Shown: positions 16,758 to 26,483, counted from the first letter of the stretch. The stretch: 64,000 nt of DNA from UBA10324 sp038326325 (GCA_038326325.1 JBBQJW010000006.1:62001-126000), one strand, 5' to 3'. Made by a program: numbers and translations. Notes: generated by a model not told the origin, from the sequence alone.

Positions 16758-19190
16758 ATGAAAAAAATATTTTACATAGTTCTCCTATTTATTTTCTCAA
16801 CTGCATTACTAAAAGCACAAACCATTTCACAAAATGTAAGTGTGTTCATTCCCGATGCAGGTCCGGTAATTTCAATTCCATTAAGTGTAACAGGTTTGCC
16901 AAATGTTATTGATCCGGCATTCGGAATTGAAAGCGTGAATTTTTCAATGAGTCATACTTACGATCAGGATATCGCCGCGTGGCTTGTCGCTCCCGACGGT
17001 ACAACTATAATATTATTCAGTGGGGTGGGGGGCTCAGCAGATAGTTTTATTAATACAACTCTTAAGTGGGACGCGCTTACAAGCATTGCAAACGGAACAG
17101 CCCCTTTTACAGGAACCTATATGCCTATGGGTGTGATGGGTTTAATGAATAACGGACAAAACCCCAACGGCATTTGGACATTCCAGTTTCAAGATCAGGC
17201 AGCCGTTGATACCGGAACAGTTTCATTTATCAGCATTACATTTAGTAATAATGCGGCCCAAACAATTCAAGTCGATAGTACTCATCTTCCATTGGTATTG
17301 ATTAATACAAATGGAGTGCAGATTCCGGATGCATATAAAATTCCGGCAACAATTAAAATTATTGATAACGGCCCCGGTCAATGGAATTATGCTGCCGACA
17401 CTAATTATATTTTTGAAGGAAACATGATGGTAGAGTTGCAGGGTTTCTCGGGTGTTTACTTCTTGAAAAAAAATTATGACTTTAAAACTGTTGATACCGG
17501 GGGCCTAAGTCTCGATACCCCATTACTTGGAATGCCTAAAGAGCACGATTGGATTTTGAAAGCTGAGTACACCGATCATTCACTCATCGAAAATTCTGTT
17601 ACCTATACTATGGCTCGCCGAATGGGAAGGTATGCACCTCGTACAATGTATTGCGAAGTAATTGTTAATGGCGATTATCAAGGAGTTTATAATCTTACTG
17701 AAACTGTGAAACGCGATAGCAACAGAGTGAACATTAACAAACTTTCTAAAACAGATACCGCTGGAGCGAATCTTACTGGCGGTTACATAATTGAGATGAA
17801 TATTAACGGCGCGCCGCCGGCATGGAATTCTGTTTATCTTCCAATCAATTCAGCAACCTGCAATTACCCTGTTGAATTCAAACATGTATATCCGAAAGCT
17901 GATAGTATAAAAATTCAGCAACACGATTACATTCATTCCTATGTTGATAGTTTTGAAAATGCATTATACAATCCCGGGTTTCAGGACCCGATAAATGGCT
18001 GGCGGAAATTTGCAGGTCAAGGTTCGTTCATTGATTTTTTAATTGTGAATGAATTCAGCGCCAACTATGATTCCTATGGCAGAAGCACTTATCTCTACAA
18101 AGAAAATATTTCGCACGGAGGTAAGTTACACATTGGCCCGCCATGGGATTATGATAGAGGATACGCGAGTGGAACCCAGAGCGGATGGGTGCACGAAATC
18201 ACGCATCCATACTGGCCATATCCATTCTGGTGGAGCAAGTTTCGGCAAGATTCTGTTTACATGCGCACGCTTTATTGTCGCTGGCACACACTTCGTCAAA
18301 CAACCTTGAGCACTGATTCATTTTACACTTACATTGATTCCATTCGAAATTATATTCACGATGCTGCAGTACGCAATTTTGAACGATGGCCTGAAATAGG
18401 TGTAACTGATTTTGATTTGCAGGTAGATAATCTCAAACAATATATTCATGATAGAAATATCTGGATTGACAATGCATTGCCTGATTCTGATTTCATCAGC
18501 ACTAATTTGAATTTGCAGGATATACAAATTTGTGAAGGTGTAACAGTTAATGCAACACAAGGCAATTCGTGGATGTTTAATTATTTATGGAATACCGGTG
18601 CAACCACGCAAAGTATTCCAATTAATACATCCGGATTATATGATGTAACAGTTACAAGTGTTTATGGTTGCCCGCAATCATCTGATGGATTTAACGCAAC
18701 CATTTTACCATTGCCCGATCCATCATTTACTTATACTTCATTTGGAAATAATTCTTATTCATTCACTCCCGCTACGAGTAACGCGGTTTTATACATATGG
18801 GATTTTGGAAATGGAAACCTCTCGTCGCAAATGAATCCTACCGCCGTATTGCCCGATTCGCCATCAGTTGTTACACTCACGGTTTATGCAGCAAATGGTT
18901 GTTCCGCCACTTTTACCGATACACTGAATGTTTTTACAGGTGTAAATAATATTTTTATTGAGAATGGATTTACAATTTATCCGAATCCTTCAACTGAAAA
19001 TTTATTTATTGAAACCAGCATTTCTGATTTAGGTAAAATTGAAATCGTGAATGTTGAAGGAAAGAAAATGCTGCACGAAGATTTTAGCAAAACAATTTCT
19101 GTTCAAACACTTGCGCAAGGAGTTTATGAATTGAATTGCTATTCGAAGAATGGAATGCTGATTGCGAAGAAGCGATTCGTGAAAATGTAA
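16758..19190 (+). CDS. T9SS-exported CotH kinase protein with P-domain and PKD domain
   Basis: An 810-residue protein. After a signal peptide (to about residue 21) come: a proprotein-convertase P-domain-like beta sandwich (about 25-170, with SHTYDQDIAAWLVAPDG and NPNGIWTFQFQD); a CotH kinase-like domain (about 245-570, with GDYQGVYNLTE and GPPWDYDRGY near 459, the expected metal-binding Asp motif); a PKD-like domain (about 655-725, YIWDFGNG); and a T9SS sorting domain (last 75 residues). CotH proteins are atypical protein kinases that phosphorylate secreted proteins. This one is predicted at the cell surface. A 251-bp gap before it holds no clear gene. Confidence 0.88.
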   Translation: MKKIFYIVLLFIFSTALLKAQTISQNVSVFIPDAGPVISIPLSVTGLPNVIDPAFGIESVNFSMSHTYDQDIAAWLVAPDGTTIILFSGVGGSADSFINTTLKWDALTSIANGTAPFTGTYMPMGVMGLMNNGQNPNGIWTFQFQDQAAVDTGTVSFISITFSNNAAQTIQVDSTHLPLVLINTNGVQIPDAYKIPATIKIIDNGPGQWNYAADTNYIFEGNMMVELQGFSGVYFLKKNYDFKTVDTGGLSLDTPLLGMPKEHDWILKAEYTDHSLIENSVTYTMARRMGRYAPRTMYCEVIVNGDYQGVYNLTETVKRDSNRVNINKLSKTDTAGANLTGGYIIEMNINGAPPAWNSVYLPINSATCNYPVEFKHVYPKADSIKIQQHDYIHSYVDSFENALYNPGFQDPINGWRKFAGQGSFIDFLIVNEFSANYDSYGRSTYLYKENISHGGKLHIGPPWDYDRGYASGTQSGWVHEITHPYWPYPFWWSKFRQDSVYMRTLYCRWHTLRQTTLSTDSFYTYIDSIRNYIHDAAVRNFERWPEIGVTDFDLQVDNLKQYIHDRNIWIDNALPDSDFISTNLNLQDIQICEGVTVNATQGNSWMFNYLWNTGATTQSIPINTSGLYDVTVTSVYGCPQSSDGFNATILPLPDPSFTYTSFGNNSYSFTPATSNAVLYIWDFGNGNLSSQMNPTAVLPDSPSVVTLTVYAANGCSATFTDTLNVFTGVNNIFIENGFTIYPNPSTENLFIETSISDLGKIEIVNVEGKKMLHEDFSKTISVQTLAQGVYELNCYSKNGMLIAKKRFVKM

Positions 19191-19205
19191 TTCAGTAATA
19201 TTTAT

Positions 19206-19625
19206 TTACTGAAAATATTTATTTAAAAATTCCCTGCTTGATAAAACAGGAATTGTTGAACGACGAAACCCAACTTTGTCGTTTGTGATTATGAACTGGA
19301 TAGATTTATTCGAAAGAGCAGTAAAGTATTGAATAGCATCTTCAAAGTCATTGAAATTCGAAGAGATGGAATTTTCGATTGCTGATTTTGTAACAGAAAG
19401 AATTTCAATAAGCAGAAACAAATTGCTGATAAATTCTCTTGCCCCTTTTTCGTTCGATTCCTTTTTCAAAAAATAATGAGAGGTGGCAATACAATGAGTT
19501 GAAGTGAAAATTTTCATTTCTTTCTCAGCACATAAACTAAAAATCTCAACGGCATCTTCATGATTTTCCCTGCTTTTCATTCCCAAATCAATTATAATAT
19601 TAGTGTCAATAAATACAGTTATCAT
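19206..19625 (-). CDS. PIN-domain toxin, VapC-like
   Basis: A 139-residue PIN-domain protein: FIDTNIIIDL at the start (first acidic residue), NDFEDAIQYFTA in the second half and FIITNDKVGF near the end supply the expected acidic metal-binding residues. PIN toxins are Mg-dependent endoribonucleases. It overlaps the preceding small gene by 4 bases, the typical antitoxin-then-toxin order of type II systems. All expected motifs are present, so it is probably active. Confidence 0.87.
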   Translation of the reverse strand: MITVFIDTNIIIDLGMKSRENHEDAVEIFSLCAEKEMKIFTSTHCIATSHYFLKKESNEKGAREFISNLFLLIEILSVTKSAIENSISSNFNDFEDAIQYFTALSNKSIQFIITNDKVGFRRSTIPVLSSREFLNKYFQ

Positions 19626-19885
19626 TTTTTGTTGCCGTATTTTTCTTCAAGATGTTTATGATATTCTTCTTTAATATTCATATCCTTTTTACCGGGAATA
19701 ACACCTGCTAATTTTTTCAGAAGAGGATGGAGTTCTTTTTTGTTTGCTCTTGTTTTCTTTCTTTGAGTTAATTCTTCTAAATGGTCTTCAACAATTTTTG
19801 AAATACTTTTTCTTGTTGTTTTTGAAAAGCGTTTTGCTCTGAGAATTAATGTTCTTTCAATGCTGAGTGTAAGTTTGTCTTTCAT
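19622..19885 (-). CDS. Antitoxin of the PIN toxin (DUF6364-like)
   Basis: An 87-residue basic protein. The N-terminal MKDKLTLSIERTLILRAKRFSK resembles the ribbon-helix-helix DNA-binding start of DUF6364-type antitoxins; the acidic/basic tail (about 45-87) would wrap the toxin. It precedes and overlaps the toxin by 4 bases and probably represses its own promoter just upstream (inference). Confidence 0.8.
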   Translation of the reverse strand: MKDKLTLSIERTLILRAKRFSKTTRKSISKIVEDHLEELTQRKKTRANKKELHPLLKKLAGVIPGKKDMNIKEEYHKHLEEKYGNKK

Positions 19886-20019
19886 TCATCCGTATTGTAA
19901 AACAAATATACGGGTAATATTTATTTTCAGCATAATAATTTTTGTATAACAATGGAATTAAGATCCTGCTTTAAAAATAAATTGTTGAAAGTTTAACAAA
20001 ACTCAGTAATGCTTTTGCC

Positions 20020-20027
20020 TACTTTTG
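20020..20027 (+). promoter_or_regulatory. -7 element (TACTTTTG) of purL
   Basis: TACTTTTG fits TAnnTTTG and lies 28 bases before the purL ATG at 20055. It supports that start over the TTG at 20025, which overlaps the element itself. Confidence 0.55.
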
Positions 20028-20054
20028 ACACCGAAAAAATCATTCAACATTTTA

Positions 20055-22286
20055 ATGTCAACTTCAATAAAAGAAACTGCTGTAACATTTGAAACAGCCA
20101 AGCAACTAGGATTACTGGAAGAAGAATTTGAAAAAATAAAACAGGTGCTTGGTCGCACACCTAATTTTACCGAGCTAAGTATTTACTCGGTTATGTGGAG
20201 CGAACACTGCTCTTATAAAAATTCCATCAAACTTTTAAAAACACTTCCTCGTGAAGGCGAAAAGCTGCTTGCAAAAGCAGGCGAAGAAAATGCTGGTCTC
20301 GTTGATATTGGAAATGGATTGGCTTGCGCGTTTAAAATCGAATCGCACAACCACCCTTCAGCCATCGAACCATACCAGGGCGCAGCGACCGGAGTTGGTG
20401 GAATTCATCGCGATATTTTCACAATGGGCGCTCGACCCGTCGCCGCTTTAAATTCTTTGCGATTCGGAAATTTAAAAGATGAAAAAACAAAACACTTATT
20501 GCGCGGAGTGGTTAAAGGAATTGGAGATTATGGAAACGCGTTCGGTGTTCCAACAGTTGGCGGCGAAGTTTTTTTTGACGAGTGTTACAGTACCAATCCA
20601 TTGGTCAACGCGTTCAGCGCGGGAATAGTTGAAGTGGGGAAAAATGTTTCAGCGACATCTTATGGCGCGGGCAATCCTGTTTTCATCGTTGGTTCCGCGA
20701 CCGGAAAAGATGGAATTCACGGAGCGACATTCGCTTCAGCGGATATTACCGAAGACAGCGCGGAGAAATTACCAAGCGTGCAAGTAGGCGATCCGTTTCA
20801 GGAAAAATTATTATTGGAAGCGTCGCTCGAAATAATTGAAACGGGCGCGTTGATTGGAATGCAGGACATGGGCGCCGCAGGAATCACTTGTTCAACATCG
20901 GAGATGAGCGCGAAAGGTGGAGCGGGAATGAAAATTTATTTAGATAAAGTTCCGCTTCGTCAGCAAAACATGCGACCATTCGAAATTCTGTTGAGTGAGT
21001 CGCAAGAACGAATGTTATTGGTTGTTAAAAAAGGAATGGAGGATAAAATTCAGAAAGTATTTGATAAATGGGATTTGAATTGCGTTTGCATTGGAGAAGT
21101 AACCGATGGAGATAGATTGCGATACTATATGTATGATGAGTTGGTAGCGGATGTTCCAGCCGAATCGTTAGTGTTAGGTGGAGGCGCTCCCGTTTACACG
21201 AGAGAAAGCCGCGAACCGAAATATTTTTCCGAGTCGAAAAAATTCAATATCGAAAATATAGTTGAACCGAAAGATATTAAATCAGTCGCAGAACAATTAG
21301 TGCGACTGCCAAACATCGCTTCGAAGAAATGGGTGTATGAACAGTACGATTCAATGGTTGGAATCAATAACGCTTCAACCAACTCGCCTTCAGACGCCGC
21401 TGTTGTTCGCATAAAAAATTCAGACGCGGCTCTCGCATTGAAAGTGGATTGTAACGCCAGATATGTTTACGCCGACCCATACACCGGCGCGGCGATCGCG
21501 GTCGCGGAAGCCGCGCGAAATATTGTTTGCAGCGGCGGCGAACCAAGCGCGATAACCAATTGCCTCAACTTTGGAAATCCTTACAACCCGGAAGTGTACT
21601 GGCAATTCGAAAACGCGATTAAAGGAATGGGGGACGCTTGTCGCGCTTTCTCGACGCCTGTAACAGGTGGCAATGTTAGTTTCTATAATCAGTCGTCGGA
21701 TGACGGACCGGTATTTCCAACCCCGACGATCGGAATGCTTGGCTTGATTGACCATATTAAATTTCGCTCGACTTTAAATTTCAAAAACGAAGGCGATTAT
21801 ATTTATCTCATTGGCGAATCACACGATGATATTAATTCTTCAGAGTACCTCGCGAATATTTGTGGAATAAAACTTTCACCGGCGCCACATTTTAATTTAG
21901 ATGAAGAATTGAAAGTTCAGAACTCGGTTAGGGAATTAATAAGAAAAAATTTAATCAACTCGGCGCACGATTGCAGCGATGGCGGCTTGTTCGTCACGCT
22001 TCTCGAATCTTCCATCTCCGGTAATTTAGGCTTTGATATTTCCACCGATGATTTTTTTAGAAAAGACGCCTATTTGTTTGGCGAAGCGCAAAGCAGGATC
22101 GTAGTTAGTGTAACAGCATCCAACCAGGATGATTTTATCGTGGCGCTTTCAAAACACGAAATTGATTTCAGTATGTTAGGTGAAGTAACCGGTGGAGGAT
22201 TTTATATTGATGGAGATGAATTTGGAAATCTTGCTAATTGGAAAGATCTGTACGAAAATGCAATTGGAAAGGAAATGAGCAAGTAA
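20055..22286 (+). CDS. purL: Phosphoribosylformylglycinamidine synthase subunit PurL
   Basis: A 743-residue protein of the small (Bacillus-type) PurL class, which forms FGAM from FGAR with PurQ and PurS in purine synthesis. Seen are WSEHCSYKNS near the start, KIESHNHPSAIEPYQGAATGVGG, the duplicated half with SMVGINNAST, and HDCSDGGL near the C-terminus. No purQ or purS lies beside it. The coding sequence has patches unusually rich in GCG and CGC codons (especially 21440-21660) compared with its neighbours. Confidence 0.95.
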   Translation: MSTSIKETAVTFETAKQLGLLEEEFEKIKQVLGRTPNFTELSIYSVMWSEHCSYKNSIKLLKTLPREGEKLLAKAGEENAGLVDIGNGLACAFKIESHNHPSAIEPYQGAATGVGGIHRDIFTMGARPVAALNSLRFGNLKDEKTKHLLRGVVKGIGDYGNAFGVPTVGGEVFFDECYSTNPLVNAFSAGIVEVGKNVSATSYGAGNPVFIVGSATGKDGIHGATFASADITEDSAEKLPSVQVGDPFQEKLLLEASLEIIETGALIGMQDMGAAGITCSTSEMSAKGGAGMKIYLDKVPLRQQNMRPFEILLSESQERMLLVVKKGMEDKIQKVFDKWDLNCVCIGEVTDGDRLRYYMYDELVADVPAESLVLGGGAPVYTRESREPKYFSESKKFNIENIVEPKDIKSVAEQLVRLPNIASKKWVYEQYDSMVGINNASTNSPSDAAVVRIKNSDAALALKVDCNARYVYADPYTGAAIAVAEAARNIVCSGGEPSAITNCLNFGNPYNPEVYWQFENAIKGMGDACRAFSTPVTGGNVSFYNQSSDDGPVFPTPTIGMLGLIDHIKFRSTLNFKNEGDYIYLIGESHDDINSSEYLANICGIKLSPAPHFNLDEELKVQNSVRELIRKNLINSAHDCSDGGLFVTLLESSISGNLGFDISTDDFFRKDAYLFGEAQSRIVVSVTASNQDDFIVALSKHEIDFSMLGEVTGGGFYIDGDEFGNLANWKDLYENAIGKEMSK

Positions 22287-22473
22287 GAGATTAACTATCT
22301 GAATTTTTTCAGGTGTTACACTCTCATTTTGCAATTTAGGTTTTAAAACAAGAGATATCCTTTCATGCGATTTGGACAAGTAATTTATTAAGTGACATTA
22401 GACTGTTTCTAAAAGAATTTTTTGATGTACCTTTCGCTGGAATTTTTAGAACGAAAATTCATTTTAATAAGAA

Positions 22474-23949
22474 ATGAAAAAAATCGGACTCTCCTTATTA
22501 ATCAATTTTTTTTTATGCAATGTTTTATTTGCACAAATTCGCGGGTTCGTTAATTCAAGTTTTGAAATCCCAGCTTTCCCAATAGGAACCGTTGAATTTG
22601 ATGGTGCTCAAAACGACCCGAGCCCTAGTGTTCCTGGATGGTATACTACTAATGGAGCGTATGCCGGATTTCAACATCCGATTGAATTATGGTCAACAGG
22701 ATATAGCGCTATTGATGCGCCATTAGGTTTGGGAAATCAATTTGCTGAAATTAATTGTAGTGAAAATGCGCGGATGTATCAAATTATGTGTTTGGTACAG
22801 GGTGAAAAAATTGACTGGAGTTTTTATCATCGCGGTCGAGCCGGAACTGATGTAACAGAATTTAATGTTTATGATTTATCAGGCTTAAATAAAATTCAGG
22901 TCTTCGAAACAGCAACATCAGCACAGGTCTGGAAAACTTATGTCGGCTCTTCAATATTCAATGGCCCGACTGGATTTTATGAAGTTTCATTTGAAGCAAT
23001 ATCATCTGCTACAGATAATCCTGCTGTTGGAAATTTTTTGGATGGTGTTAACCTTAATTTTCATCCATTGGTTGAATTTGTATTAAGTAATTCTAAAGGA
23101 GTTGAACATGTTGGAAACAATCTTCCTCAGATACGAGTGAAAGGAAGTGTTCCTGCTGGAGGAATGAATTTAACTTTTGCAATTACAGGAGGAACTGCTA
23201 CACCAGGAACTGATTTTAACCTTAACACATCTCTTCATGTTCCAGAAGGAGATTATAACGGAAGCAGTGCAATTGCGTTTACATTGCCATTGACAGTTTT
23301 TGATGATGATGAAATTGAATCGGATGAAACTATTAATTTCTCAATTACCGCAGTTGATGCCGAAGGACAGTTGCTTGATGCAAATTGCGACGGACAAACA
23401 GTTTTGAATACTACATACACTATCATTAATGATGATATGTGTGTTACACCTATAATTCAGTTAACAGGCGCAAACCCTTTTTGTGTTGGCGATACTATTC
23501 TGTTGCATGTAACAGAAATAAATAAACTACAATGGTCAACCGGTGCAACGACTTCTGGAATTGTAATTTCAGAACCCGGGAAATATTTTGTGACATCATT
23601 GGATCACAATTGCAATTCAAAAGATTCAATAATCGTTGAATCAAAATATTGCGATTGTAATGTTGTTGTGCCAAGCGCGTTCACTCCGAATGGCGATGGC
23701 ATGAATGATTTATTTCGTCCGCTCAATGCAAATAAATGCAGGGTTGATAAAATTGATTTGAATGTATTTAACCGTTGGGGCGATTTAATGTTCCATACTG
23801 ATAATATTCAAAACCCATGGGATGGAACATTTAAAGGTGAACCACTGCCTGTGGGAGTTTATTTATGGACATTAGATTATTCAGTACATGGAGAAAACGA
23901 TCAGGAGACTTCCGGTTCTATGACAGGGAATGTTACACTGTTGAGATAA
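22474..23949 (+). CDS. Surface protein with Calx-beta domain and type B T9SS C-terminus
   Basis: A 491-residue protein: signal peptide (to about 21), a beta-sandwich region (about 22-200) with NSSFEIPAFPIG and PGWYTTNGA that looks like a carbohydrate-binding-type fold, and a Calx-beta domain (about 205-320; DFNLN...VFDDDEIESDETI). An Ig-like piece follows (about 325-390, LQWSTGATTSGI), then the type B, gliding-associated C-terminus (VPSAFTPNGDGMNDLF, FNRWGDLMF, WDGTFKGEPLPVGVYLW). Type B domains are exported by T9SS and often need a PorP/SprF-like partner, none of which is seen here. Its stop codon abuts the rsmG stop with no base between. Confidence 0.88.
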   Translation: MKKIGLSLLINFFLCNVLFAQIRGFVNSSFEIPAFPIGTVEFDGAQNDPSPSVPGWYTTNGAYAGFQHPIELWSTGYSAIDAPLGLGNQFAEINCSENARMYQIMCLVQGEKIDWSFYHRGRAGTDVTEFNVYDLSGLNKIQVFETATSAQVWKTYVGSSIFNGPTGFYEVSFEAISSATDNPAVGNFLDGVNLNFHPLVEFVLSNSKGVEHVGNNLPQIRVKGSVPAGGMNLTFAITGGTATPGTDFNLNTSLHVPEGDYNGSSAIAFTLPLTVFDDDEIESDETINFSITAVDAEGQLLDANCDGQTVLNTTYTIINDDMCVTPIIQLTGANPFCVGDTILLHVTEINKLQWSTGATTSGIVISEPGKYFVTSLDHNCNSKDSIIVESKYCDCNVVVPSAFTPNGDGMNDLFRPLNANKCRVDKIDLNVFNRWGDLMFHTDNIQNPWDGTFKGEPLPVGVYLWTLDYSVHGENDQETSGSMTGNVTLLR

Positions 23950-24576
23950 TTATTTTCTCAGATACACAATCATTTTTTCTTTAAAATATTCTTCTTCAAA
24001 AAAAAGTGAGATAGGTGTGAACTGATAAAATAGTTGTGTGTATTTTAATTCTTCTTTTAAGTCACCACCTTTTAAAAGTAGCCAGCCATTTTTTAATGAG
24101 TTATTATTTTCTCTTTTTAATAAATGCTTTGTCCAATTTAATAATTGAGGAACTTCAGCAACACCACGGCAAGTGATAAAATCATATTCTGATTTCAGTT
24201 CCTCCACTCTTTTCTGTTCAGCAAAAACATTTTCAATTCCGAGTGACTGAGCAACTTCGTTCACTACTTTTATTTTCTTTCTTACGCTATCAACTAAATG
24301 AAAATTAACTTCTGGAAATAGTATTGCTAAAGGAATTCCGGGAAATCCGCCACCTGTTCCGAAGTCAAGTATTTCAGATTGGGGTTTGAATGAAATCAAT
24401 TTTGCAATGCTGAGCGAGTGTAACACATGGCGCTCATAAAAATGTTGGAAGTCTTTCCTTGAAATAACATTTATCTTTTCATTCCATTCGCCATACAATG
24501 GCTGTAGTTTTTCAAACTGTAACAGTTGAGTGGAAGTTAAATCAGGAAAATATTTTTGAATGAGATTTATTGCCAC
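23950..24576 (-). CDS. rsmG: 16S rRNA (guanine527-N7)-methyltransferase RsmG
   Basis: A 208-residue Rossmann methyltransferase. LDFGTGGGFPGIPLAI (near 70) is the SAM-binding motif, and FHLVDSVRKKI and FITCRGVAEV are family hallmarks. It methylates G527 in the 530 loop of 16S rRNA; loss gives low-level streptomycin resistance in other bacteria. It is the last gene of a leftward group with the sigma factor and glycosyltransferase, 132 bases after the sigma gene. Confidence 0.93.
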   Translation of the reverse strand: MAINLIQKYFPDLTSTQLLQFEKLQPLYGEWNEKINVISRKDFQHFYERHVLHSLSIAKLISFKPQSEILDFGTGGGFPGIPLAILFPEVNFHLVDSVRKKIKVVNEVAQSLGIENVFAEQKRVEELKSEYDFITCRGVAEVPQLLNWTKHLLKRENNNSLKNGWLLLKGGDLKEELKYTQLFYQFTPISLFFEEEYFKEKMIVYLRK

Positions 24577-24674
24577 AGATTCATAGATTAATTTCTTTCT
24601 TCAAAAGAATTTTTACTTGGATAAATATTTTATTGCCGCATCCTCGAATGGGGGAAAGGGATTCACAGACTGAA

Positions 24675-24702
24675 TTTTGCAAACTGCCTTTTGCAAACTG
24701 CC
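24675..24702. repeat. 14-bp perfect tandem duplication
   Basis: TTTTGCAAACTGCC occurs twice in direct succession (24675-24688 and 24689-24702) just downstream of the sigma gene stop. It is probably a slippage product and shows no clear function. Confidence 0.8.
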
Positions 24703-24708
24703 ACTGAA

Positions 24709-25380
24709 TTAGTAACGACCTTTCTTCGGAGCTAAAACCTGATACAGCAAATCTTTCGCTCTGAATAGTTGTGCTTTCACTGTGCCCAATGGTAGATTGG
24801 TTTTCTCTGCAATTTCTTCATAAGAAAGTTCATCGAAGAATCGCATCTCTATCAGCATTCTATATTTCGGATTCAGTTTATCGATCAACTCACGCATTAA
24901 TCTTGCGCGTTGTTCCTTGATATATTTTTCTTCAGGATCAAGTGTGTGACCTTTTATTTCTATTGAATAACTATCGCCGCTTTCACTTTCAACTTGTTCG
25001 TCAATTGAGAGTGTTTCAATTCTGCGTTTGCGAATCCAGTCAATAGAATTGTTCAATGCGATTTTATAAAGCCAAGTACTGAATGCAAAATCAGGACTGT
25101 ACTTATCTAAATTACTGAATGCTTTTCCGAATGCTTCAATAGTCAAATCATCTGCATCATCGGGGTCGTGAACCATTTTCAATACCATGAAATAGATACT
25201 ATCGCGATAGCGGGATAACAATTTTGCATACGCATTCTGATCCTGAACATCAATTGCTAAACGAACCAAATCATAATCTTCTTTTGCACGAATAGAAAAA
25301 TTAGGATTGCCTGTGGCAGAAAAAACACTTGGTTTTTTAGGACCTGATTCTTCTTCCTGAAAATTGTCTTTTACTTCCAT
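24709..25380 (-). CDS. ECF/sigma-70 family RNA polymerase sigma factor
   Basis: A 223-residue sigma factor. The N-terminus has an unusual acidic and Ser/Pro-rich extension of about 35 residues. Region 2 follows (DADDLTIEAFGKAFSNLDKY, FSTWLYKIALNNSIDWIRKR), then region 4 (LNPKYRMLIEMRFFDELSYEEIAEKTNLPLGTVKAQLFRAKDLL). No anti-sigma gene adjoins it. It overlaps the 3' end of the glycosyltransferase gene by 10 bases, so the two are translationally coupled. Homologs with this layout look constitutive in Bacteroidota; its regulon cannot be deduced. Confidence 0.92.
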   Translation of the reverse strand: MEVKDNFQEEESGPKKPSVFSATGNPNFSIRAKEDYDLVRLAIDVQDQNAYAKLLSRYRDSIYFMVLKMVHDPDDADDLTIEAFGKAFSNLDKYSPDFAFSTWLYKIALNNSIDWIRKRRIETLSIDEQVESESGDSYSIEIKGHTLDPEEKYIKEQRARLMRELIDKLNPKYRMLIEMRFFDELSYEEIAEKTNLPLGTVKAQLFRAKDLLYQVLAPKKGRY

Positions 25381-26483
25381 GTGCGAGTGTTGTTTTTAAA
25401 AAGCGAAGGAGTCATTAAGTAATAGTACAATGGCAAAAGCAAATCCATGATAGGAAACCAGAAAAATAAATCTGCTTCTTTTAGTCGCCGCATGGATGGA
25501 ATGAAAATGAGTGACATGATGATGTAACGAATCCCAAAAATACCAAGTATTTCAATTTGGTTGTTGCTGTAAACAATCAACAGTGCAAACGACAAATAGA
25601 ACAACACAAGCGACAGTGTTTGCACGCCTAATAAAAGTTGATGCTTGAATTTGTAGTGCATTCCAGTACTGATGTGTCGTTTCTTCTGATGAATCCATTC
25701 GTCCCATGTTTTTTTGGGATTGCTTATCATAAAACTTTCGGGAGTCAACTGAACCTTTGTGTTTTTTGAAGTTGCAATTTCATTTATAAATAAATCATCA
25801 TCCCCACTAAGCAATTCCGGATTTTTTACAAAAATATTCTGGTTGAAAAATAATTTTCTTTTGTAAGCCATGTTTCTTCCAACGCCCATGTATGGTGTTT
25901 TTGCCATAGCGAAAGACAAATAATTCAATGCTGCCCAAAAGGTTTCGTAACGGATACATTTATTGAGGAGGCCCGGCAGTTTTTTATAAGGTGCATATCC
26001 CAAAACAATTTCTTTATTTTCCTCAAACTTCAAGCGCATTTCGCGCAACCAGTATTTTGATGCTGGAACACAATCGGCATCTGTTACAACCACTATATCA
26101 TTCTTCGCAGCTTTGAGCCCGATAGTGAGTGCATATTTTTTTCCCATGAGCACGCGCGATTCCTGTTGCAGATTTCTGAAAACAAGTTTGGGATAACGAA
26201 ACGAAAAATCGAATAGCACATTAGTGGTTTCGTCGGATGAGTTATCGTTCACAACTACAACTTCAAAATCGGGATAATCCTGTTCAAGAATTGCAGAAAG
26301 ATTATTTTGCAAATTATGTTCTTCATCTTTCGCGCAAATGATAACTGTTACAGGTGTGAGCGGAAAGGAGCGGGGCGTTTTGTTTTTATAAATTGCCACT
26401 CTAATGAAAAAAAACAAATAGTAGAAAAGCTGAATAGCAGTTGCGGTGAGAAATACATAAAAAATAATATTGAGCAAAAGCAT
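25371..26483 (-). CDS. Family 2 glycosyltransferase, membrane-bound
   Basis: A 370-residue protein with an N-terminal membrane segment (about 5-28), a GT-A domain (VTVIICAKDEEHNL, VVVNDNSSDET, VVVTDADCVP with the DxD metal motif, and a later GDDDLFINE), then two or three C-terminal membrane helices (about 285-355). A processive or single-transfer inner-membrane glycosyltransferase; the sugar and acceptor are unknown. It is the first gene of a leftward unit with the sigma factor (10-base overlap) and rsmG. Confidence 0.9.
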   Translation of the reverse strand: MLLLNIIFYVFLTATAIQLFYYLFFFIRVAIYKNKTPRSFPLTPVTVIICAKDEEHNLQNNLSAILEQDYPDFEVVVVNDNSSDETTNVLFDFSFRYPKLVFRNLQQESRVLMGKKYALTIGLKAAKNDIVVVTDADCVPASKYWLREMRLKFEENKEIVLGYAPYKKLPGLLNKCIRYETFWAALNYLSFAMAKTPYMGVGRNMAYKRKLFFNQNIFVKNPELLSGDDDLFINEIATSKNTKVQLTPESFMISNPKKTWDEWIHQKKRHISTGMHYKFKHQLLLGVQTLSLVLFYLSFALLIVYSNNQIEILGIFGIRYIIMSLIFIPSMRRLKEADLFFWFPIMDLLLPLYYYLMTPSLFKNNTRTWK

